Translations under genes and position numbers: made by a program
Shown: one piece after another, positions 57,301-64,000 of the stretch
How the letters are laid out: every line of letters begins with the position of its first letter
Numbering within the stretch: the first letter of the stretch is position 1
NCBI GenBank assembly: GCA_011009095.1
Contig: VTPC01091296.1
Span: 21,111-85,110, forward strand
Source: Ignelater luminosus
Taxonomy: Eukaryota > Arthropoda > Insecta > Coleoptera > Elateridae
Reading direction: 5' to 3'
Length of the DNA stretch: 64,000 bases
Notes under the pieces: model-generated
What the model was told of the DNA's origin: nothing
The model's input: only the letters and a program-made list of their open reading frames with translations
Database searches by the model: none

Positions 57301-60020
57301 GAAAATCCAGCAGTTTGAGAAAGCAAATCACCTTGTAGGAGTGTCTACATATGCACTTCTCATCTACCATCATTTGTGTCTGGTTCATTTAATAGTCTTC
57401 TTTCATAATAATAAAATATTTAACGAAATAATCTGTTCCCAATTTGACCTTTTGTTTTCTAGATAGATCATTCCAATGAGGAAATAGTAAGAAATTCGCT
57501 GAAATCTAACTATCGTTTGACAAGCCTAACTTTCCGATTCTGAAATGCAAAATTATGGCAAAAGAAATATGCTCAGTCTAATTGTATCTGATTCATTTGA
57601 TAACCACGTTTTCACCATAATTGGAAAGATCTTCTAGGTTTGGGTTGAGGTGTGGAACTAAAAATGAGAACGGCAAAGCAAAACTGTTTTACTTTTTTAA
57701 TCCTTTTTTCTTATACGTTATGGTCTGTTGGTTGTGAGAACGTGGTTCATATTCTTATTCATCTACCTTTTTAGTTTGTTTTAGAAACGCTCTAAAATGA
57801 CGATGTCACTCCTCGATATTCTAGATTTTACAGATGCAGTCTCAAATTATTTTTTTTTAGCACAGAAACCTTGAATACATTCCTGAAGTTCCAATACAGC
57901 AGCAGTTAAGAGATTTTACAGCAACCACGTACATAATAAGCTTTAAAATATAAAATTCTGTACATAGCTATGTTTTTCGTCTGAAAATCGAACCCCAGTG
58001 TTCTTATATTTACATGAGGCTTAACTATTGCAGAGATGTTTTATTCAGAATCATTATAAGCCAAAAAACCGTCATGGTGATTATACACATATCGCTCTGT
58101 GAGGAAGTACCCCAAACTGTTTTCGATATCTTTCCAAAACCCCCACCTCACCTACACTACTTTGTAACATATAGATGGAAACAATAGCGAGGGATCCCCA
58201 ATTACAACGCCCTTACTGGAATTCGTTCTTGACGACCTCTGAGGACTTTATTAAGATCTATAAAATGGGTACGGTCAAAAATGGATATTTTCGGCCTAAG
58301 TGGTAATTAATGAAGAGCTCCTATAATAAAAAATTCCGAGCTGATAGATATATCCAAACGCGAGCGATTGCATATAAACAAAAATGACTTTAGAGAATCT
58401 ATACGTTTAACTGATTCAAAAGAATGTTATGGTACTCCAAAGATTACCATTTTGAACCTTTCTATATGAACACTTGCATATTTAGCTAATGCTAAACAAA
58501 ACCAATGGCCCGGTTTCTACTTTCACGTTTAGATTTAAACCTTCTCTAACTACCATGGAAACAGACTTTGTTCTTTTCTTTTTGTTGATACCAGATAAAG
58601 CTATACGTTTTTAAATTTTTAAAGAAATTTTATTAGTTAGTGAAGGAAGGGTAGAAATAGGATGAATGCATTTATAATTCAATTTTGGATGCACAACCAT
58701 TTTCTTTAGTCGGCTATGCTTCTAAAATTTAAAAACTTTAAAGGATAAAATTATATAAAAGTAATAATAAATACTATGCAATAAAGTGTTTTAACAGTTA
58801 CTCAGAGAATCAGATGTATAAGAACAAAAATGGAATTTAAAAAGAGAGAGGAATAGTAGCACTTATGATAGTTCCAAACATTGTATACCTACACCTGTTT
58901 TCTTTATCAATTTTGATTACATTTTAGGAATCTCGTGTTTGATTACATGACTACCTATCTTTAATTTTACAAATAGTAAATAAATTGATAAAGGATACAT
59001 GTTTTAAAATTATTTACATAAAGTATTTGCTTACACAACAAAGTTTCATATAACGATTTATTGGTAGTAAGTAAATATCAGTTAAACATATGCTCTATGC
59101 TCTTAAGTGTTGTTAGGAAAGTAATACTTATTACAAAGATAAAATTCTTCAAATTTGAATTATACATATCTTCTCTATCTATTCTTTCTAACAAATCTAA
59201 TATTTGTTTTCAGGCTGTTGCCACATTAGGTACAACATCATCTTGTGCTTTCGATAAGTTGGATGAATTGGGTGATGTATGCAACGAACACGATGTATGG
59301 TTACACGTGGATGCAGCCTACGCAGGATCAGCTTTTATCTGTCCAGAATTCCGTTACTTGATGGCTGGTATAGAAAAAGCAGACTCGTTTAATTTCAACC
59401 CACATAAATGGATGTTGGTGAACTTTGATTGTTCAGCAATGTGGTTGAAAAATCCAAACTGGGTTGTAAACGCATTTAATGTAGATCCATTGTATCTGAA
59501 ACACGATCAGCAAGGCTCTGCACCTGATTACCGTCATTGGCAAATTCCTTTGGGTCGACGTTTCAGAGCTCTTAAGCTGTGGTTCGTTTTAAGATTGTAT
59601 GGAATTGAAAATTTACAAAAACACATCAGGAAACATATTGGTTTGGCACATTACTTCGAGTCGTTGGTTAAAGATGATGATAGATTTGAAGTTACAGCAG
59701 AAGTGCTTATGGGTTTGGTCTGCTTTAGATTAAAAGGTTCAAATGAAACCAACGAAATGTTATTGAAAAGGATCAATGGAAAAGGAGTGATACATTTAGT
59801 ACCTTCAAAGATCAATGATGTATACTTCCTACGATTAGCAATTTGCTCAAGATTTTCCGAAAAAGAAGACATTGATATTTCCTGGCGTGAAGTTTCTGCT
59901 ACTGCTGATGAACTTCTTAATACCAAAACGGCTTGTCAAGCAAATGGACAAACAAATAGTAAAGTTAACGGACAAGTAAATGGAAAGGTAAATGGCAAAG
60001 TTAATGGATATCACTCATAA
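42394..60020 (+). CDS. Ddc: DOPA decarboxylase (aromatic-L-amino-acid decarboxylase)
   Basis: Six coding exons: 42394-42473, 49829-49949, 50055-50168, 54934-55183, 55883-56031, 59214-60020. All introns are GT-AG and in phase; the product is 506 residues. This PLP enzyme turns L-DOPA into dopamine and 5-HTP into serotonin, needed for transmitters and cuticle tanning. Start [20 protein letters not shown]. Active-site features fall at standard numbering: H192 ([11 protein letters not shown]) stacks on PLP, D271 ([11 protein letters not shown]) binds the pyridine nitrogen, K303 ([11 protein letters not shown]) forms the Schiff base. [19 protein letters not shown] and [20 protein letters not shown] are typical of Ddc; these and the ending favour Ddc over tyrosine decarboxylase, which is longer. 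Odd: the C-terminus ends in a repeated VNGK/VNGQ tail. Intron 1 (7.4 kb) holds a mariner and a decayed LINE. AATAAA is at 60212-60217. Confidence 0.97.
45180..45760 (-). pseudogene. Decayed LINE, C-terminal part of ORF2
   Basis: Seen on the - strand: 45745-45479 reads [17 protein letters not shown]-like text with [20 protein letters not shown] and R, then [19 protein letters not shown], and after a shift [14 protein letters not shown] (45440-45400). Near 45230 it reads [20 protein letters not shown]. The order matches a LINE C-terminal domain known from many animals: CRCG..VD..G.HGLSC..SAGR...H, then EP.GL.R.DGKRPDG.TL, then WD.T..DT.A, then ..R.S.A.QRGNA. Identity is low and stops are many. 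It lies in Ddc intron 1, antisense to the gene. Confidence 0.6.
47382..48686 (+). mobile_element. DD41D mariner element, copy 2 (1305 bp), inside Ddc intron 1
   Basis: Seen: perfect 31-base terminal inverted repeats starting AAGGGTTTTCCAATAAGAGG, flanked by TA at 47380-47381 and 48687-48688. Length equals copy 1. Both ends are intact, so with its full-length transposase this copy has all visible parts for movement. Confidence 0.97.
47496..48581 (+). CDS. DD41D mariner transposase, intact (copy 2)
   Basis: 361-residue uninterrupted ORF, same strand as Ddc. D159, D252 and D294 are all present ([20 protein letters not shown]) with 41 residues between the last two. It differs from copy 1 at F151, T254 and R342. 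Position 254 is two residues after a catalytic Asp: Ala in copy 1, Thr here. It stands 114 bases from the left element end and 105 from the right. Being in the sense direction of an intron, it could be present in Ddc pre-mRNA. Confidence 0.96.
   Translation: MERYTLQQRIEIIKIHYKNGENLAETVRKTRTFLGHREAPCRTAIQKLVKKFELLGQVSDVKNKTRARRSRTAENIAVVAESVKENPGLSIPRRSLELAIPQTSLHRILHKDLGLKAYKVQLTQELKPADHQQRRVFADWVVEMHENDPEFHRKIILSDEAHFHLGGFVNKQNCRIWGSENPRVIVEKSLYPQRVTVWCGLWSGGVIGPYFFENEAGATVTVTGLRYREMINDFLWPELDGIDLDNVYFQQDGTTCHTSNETIDLLRKKFPDRVISRRGDHNWPPRSCDLTPCDFFLWGHVKEKVYANSPASIQDLKDGIREAIEDIGQPLCDLVMENFMKRILSCKRGRGGHLPDVIFHY
50169..54933 (+). other. Ddc: Ddc intron 3 (4.8 kb)
   Basis: Between TGG|GTAAGTG at 50169 and TTTCAG ending at 54933. 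A likely transposon edge ATATACAGGGTGTTTC starts at about 50959. A (GAT)n run lies at 51617-51632. ORFs at 52566-53110 have no motif I know. No internal gene seen. Confidence 0.85.
50959..51560. repeat. Probable insect repeat starting ATACAGGGTGTTTC
   Basis: The word ATATACAGGGTGTTTCTAGA is a common outer end of insect transposons, and the roughly 600 bases after it have the usual texture of such repeats (runs of T/A, scattered GGAGATAGGAG). I could not find a matching inverted end, so the limits are uncertain. Confidence 0.3.
56032..59213 (+). other. Ddc: Ddc intron 5 (3.2 kb)
   Basis: Between TAT|GTAAGT at 56032 and TTTTCAG ending at 59213. AT-rich; nothing coding or repetitive recognised with confidence. 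Confidence 0.85.
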
Positions 60021-63000
60021 TTAATTTATGAAATTATTTATTCCTAAATTAAGCTAAGTACAGTATTGTTAATGTAAATTAAAAGTAGCTTTATGCAATC
60101 ATGATACTCATTATATATTTATATATTATTTATGTAAAAATGTATTTAGAGATTTATTGCACCGCAAAAGACCAATGTAGGTATACGAACGCACCATGTA
60201 TAGTATTAGAAAATAAAATTTAAACGTTTGACGAAAATCTGATTTTTCAATGATTCTATTAGGAACGAGATCTTCTGTATTTGTTAAGGTAGGCTTCTGA
60301 TTAATTGTATCTTGCACATCTATACTGAGAAAATTATTGACAATAATTTTAGAAAGCTTTAGAAATTTCAATTATTTTATCCATAAGTGATAGAAGAACA
60401 GTCACAGTTTTTTTACTAAGATTTTGGACGAGCAGGTTAATCTCCAGAAATCGCTCTTGTAAACTCTCTCGAAATTTTGTAAAATTCTAAAGCCATTTAA
60501 AAGAAGATATCACAAAAATTTATTCTTTGCGTTTTACTTTTCTCCATCTTATGTTCTATATGTTATATTTAGTATTCACAGTACTCCAATACTCCAAAGA
60601 AAGACATTGCAGATCATGGCTGTGGTAATGGTTCTAAACAATAGGAGTTAGTGCTAACAAACAGATACCTGTGTATTTTTGTTTCAAAAGTTAAGATTTT
60701 TAACAGAACCGTAGAAAACGTTTGCAGAACTACGTTTTAGTCTCTTAAGATCCTCTAAAGGTGTCCTAGTCTACACGAGAGACAAATGAACTTAATTTCT
60801 CATTTATATTATTTGCTTGGATAAACAATTGAAATGGTCCAATGTCTCTTTTAAAATGCTTTTTGTAAAACTAAACCGAGATAATACCTTTTCATCAAGT
60901 TAAACTGCCTTTCAATTCAGCAGCTTGTTTGCATGGCTTAAATCTCTACTAACATCTCTATCAGTAAAGTGTACTCATTAGAGGAAGATGTGAGTTTTGG
61001 GTAGGTGTATCTATTTGCATATAATAACTACTCGTCTGAAAAGTTATCGTTCCTGCCCTTCTGCATAAATAATTTTACTAAATCTGATATTACACTGGAA
61101 GTGATCAAAGTAGGTACTTACTAATTTCAAACACAATGAGCATGCGAAGGTAAATAAATTCTGTAAAAGGATGTTTTTATGTTCACGGTTGGCGCCTAAA
61201 CCCTTTAGAAAACTGAGGATTTTTTCTAGAAACTACACTTGCTATGCTTTGGAATAATACTATTTTACACAGATTAGAGTTCCTATTAGACAAGATGTTG
61301 CATGAGGTACTGTACATACGCAAGGAGAATCTTCCCGAGTACATTCTCAATCAAATGTTTTGTAACATGGATTCTTAAAACTTGGAAGTAATTACACAAA
61401 ACGAACGTGAATAACCATGGAATTCTAAATTATTGCTAGTAAAATTATTTTAATTTATTTCAAATTTGTACAAAGTCAAGTCAATTTCACGGTAGAAATG
61501 ACTACACTGCGAGTGTATGTATACATTTGCGTAGAGAGTATCAATGACATTTTCCGAACAGAAGGACGTCCAATCATCAAACGTTCACTGCTGTCTTCAG
61601 ACATGCACGAAGACATGTTTCTTTCCAAAGTGCCTGCTAGGATAGAATACAATAGAACTTTGAAAGAACAGGAAAACATTTTGCAAGCTACTGAGCACAG
61701 TCTTCTATTAAGTTCAAAGAGAGTTTCAACAGACTTCTATCATGTTACGATAGGTTCAGCATCTAGAACTTGAAGACTAGATACAACATATATTGCGGCC
61801 AGACTCTTGACAATGGATTCAAAAAGACTTTCGAAAGTTTTTATCCGATAAGGCCCAATTTAACGCAATGGATGGCAATTCTCATTTTCTATCACTGAAA
61901 CTAATTTTCAAAGAAGATCCTTGGCTGTAGTACAATTGATAGTGAACTCATTAGCTCATGTAAATTGCCACTGCTTCTAGAAAACATTCACTTATTAGCA
62001 AAACATCAATATTTTAATATGATGGAGTTCCTCCTCATCTTGGTCAGTATGCGAGGTAACATCTCAATAATACGTTTTCTAACAGGAAGATTGGACATGG
62101 ATAGCCATATCTTTGGACACAGGGATTCACCCGATCTTACTCTCTTGGGGTTACATTAAATACCTAAGCTATTCAGGCTACTCAGTTCATTTTAATAATC
62201 GCACTGCTAGTGTATCAAGGCTGAAGAAGTATTAAACACCTATAAAGATAACCTTGAGAATCGAAAAGAATTGATCTAAGGAACATGCTCCTTACGTATC
62301 TACAGTACCTTATGCAACGCACTGTATATACAATATAGATAAGAGTTAAACAAAGTCAAAATTACGGTAATTACAAGGCTACTTTCTTGATCAGAATTTT
62401 CTAACTGACGGAACATCTTCATGATCCTCCATTTACGGTTATTTAAAAGCCTTTCTATGTACTGTAGTTCTGAATATGGGTTTTTAAAAAAAAGGTTATC
62501 TTCAGAAATGTATTAAAGAAAACAGAAGACAGGAAAATCTTCAAGCTTGCAAATATTGTATTAATCTTTTTCAAGCAGCTACTCTGCTTTATTTCTTCTT
62601 TTTGATGATGTTACTTTGTCAAAGAGCAACAGCTTCTGTATGATAAAAAGATGCTAAAGACTATCAAAGCTTAGGCAGTAGATATATTCTACTGTGAAAT
62701 AGTTTTGACTTTCGCAAAACTGTTTTCTCCCTTTCACCTCTATTATTGATTCTGTTTTGAGATAACTTCAAAATTGCTATATCTCTGTTAATTTAAATAT
62801 TTTTGAGTAGTAGGAAGAAACTCATGAATACTCAGAATATTTCCATGAAACACAGCTTTTGGTGTATAAATCTAGAAATCTAAGGACCCTAATAAAAACA
62901 TTAATTAAAATACTTCTCTAGACTCCAAAAAGCTGAAAGAAAATTGGTAACTACTTACATCTGCTGATAAATCTTGATTTATTTGCATAATCTTCTCAAT

Positions 63001-64000
63001 AGCTAATCTTTAAGTGTAATCTTGAAATTACCAACTAAGCAGTAGTAATAAATTGTGCGGCTTTGCCTTAATTCAGAGGTCAAACTATTCGGTCTATGTT
63101 ATGTATACGTAATACAGCTGTAGCTGCTTGCATGATATAACTCAAAAATAGCAGCTTATGCAATACGAATAGATTTTATTCAGTTACTAATCAGACAGAG
63201 TCAAATAATAATAGTTTTTTCAGTATAGTCTTTAGGTGGTAGGTACTCATAAAATTTTAAGGGATACTCACCATTCTCTGGCTTCTTTGGTTACTGTTCT
63301 AATTATAAAGCATGTACATCTTGGATCAAACATGGTCGCCGATTCTGCGACTTTGCTCAATTCTTATTCTCTAACAGAAGAAATGTATGTACTAATTGCC
63401 TAGAATTTTACTGAGTATGTATAGTTTTTATGATAGAAATGATAGTAGTATAATTGTGTATTACTTATTTGGGTATCTTGAGAAAGACAACTACTATTCT
63501 AAAAACTGTTTACTTACAAAAATAAATTCAAAGTAGTCTCTGTAGCTCTGTAGCTATTATAACTGTGTAGCTTACTAGATTTTTGCTAAAAACGAAAACC
63601 ATCAAATTTATTTCAAGTTCCACAAAACGACAAAGGAAAATATTTTGATTGAATACAAAAATAATATTTTTGCAAGTTTTCTTAGTTTTACCACGAGATA
63701 AAACCCAATGGCAAACTATTTTTAATGAAACATATACTTGATTTTGATACTGTTGAATAGCATTCTAAATGAATTTTAATCAAGTATGTTGCGCATGGTT
63801 GTTTTTTTGTTTTTGAAACTTATCTGAGAAACACCAGTTCTTTTATAAAAATCAAGGTATTGCTTAGTCTCGAAAGTAAAGTATAGCTTTTACTAGATCA
63901 ATGGTCTCTGAGAAGTAAAAAATCAGAAAGATGGCTTTGATAATTAATATCATAGAAGAATAATAGAGATCATACTCTTCATTTAATGGATCGTTTTGCA
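60021..64000. other. 4-kb region downstream of Ddc
   Basis: Starts with the Ddc 3' UTR (AATAAA at 60212-60217). Beyond it no gene was recognised. ORFs at 61498-61773 and 61965-62159 have no family motif and no sign of splicing to other exons. Old repeats are possible. Confidence 0.45.

Noticed and set aside
42394-60020. Tyrosine decarboxylase as an alternative identity for the Ddc gene
   Set aside because: Tyrosine decarboxylases are longer with a large C-terminal extension; sequence order, length and active-site numbering fit Ddc.
61498-61773. 91-codon ORF downstream of Ddc
   Set aside because: No recognised motif and an equally long open frame on the other strand.

Overview
The window is animal nuclear DNA, almost certainly from an insect. 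Genes are split by short AT-rich introns with GT-AG borders, intergenic space is about 70% A+T by eye, and remnants of many insect transposon families lie between and inside the genes. Six genes are well supported: a FAN/NSMAF homologue (- strand, 1982-10501, 11 exons), proteasome alpha-4/PSMA7 (-, 11980-12786, 2 exons), the ZIP7/Catsup zinc transporter (+, 13395-14579, 1 exon), a TTC19-like mitochondrial TPR protein (-, 14844-16019, 3 exons), an unrecognised four-TM protein (-, 16159-17016, 3 exons) and aromatic-L-amino-acid (DOPA) decarboxylase Ddc (+, 42394-60020, 6 coding exons). A seventh gene (+, 17318-17978) is a head-to-head paralogue of the four-TM gene with identical lengths for the first two coding exons. 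I cannot fix the order of insect from the sequence alone.

Layout. 0-2 kb: a broken DD34D mariner and a 160-bp Tigger/pogo-like MITE. 2-10.5 kb: FAN, whose 5.2-kb intron 5 holds a Mutator-like transposase fragment, a 494-bp MITE with long terminal inverted repeats (TIRs), a small TIR element and a 712-bp hAT derivative with its target duplication. 12-18 kb: a compact cluster of five genes, with PSMA7/Catsup and the two four-TM genes each divergent from a short shared spacer. 18-42 kb: no host gene recognised. This part holds a deleted jockey-type LINE, the 3' end of another LINE, a 1-kb foldback element, a transposon-associated ORF, a Tc1 element, a 4.5-kb hAT element (8-bp target duplication) carrying a nested DD41D mariner, and a 2.3-kb element with long inverted repeats and a transposase-like ORF of a family I cannot name. 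42-60 kb: Ddc, whose 7.4-kb first coding intron holds a second, nearly identical DD41D mariner and a decayed LINE. 60-64 kb: no gene recognised.

Functional theme. Ddc makes dopamine and serotonin. Catsup, the ZIP7 homologue, is known in Drosophila as a negative regulator of catecholamine synthesis and maps, as I recall, to the same 37B-C region as Ddc. Their presence within about 28 kb here may be retained linkage. The other genes are housekeeping (proteasome, complex III assembly, sphingomyelinase/TNF-receptor adaptor).

The most notable new-looking items are the head-to-head four-TM pair, the long-TIR element with an unnamed transposase, the nested hAT/mariner insertion, and two 1305-bp DD41D mariners that differ at only three of 361 residues and appear recently active.
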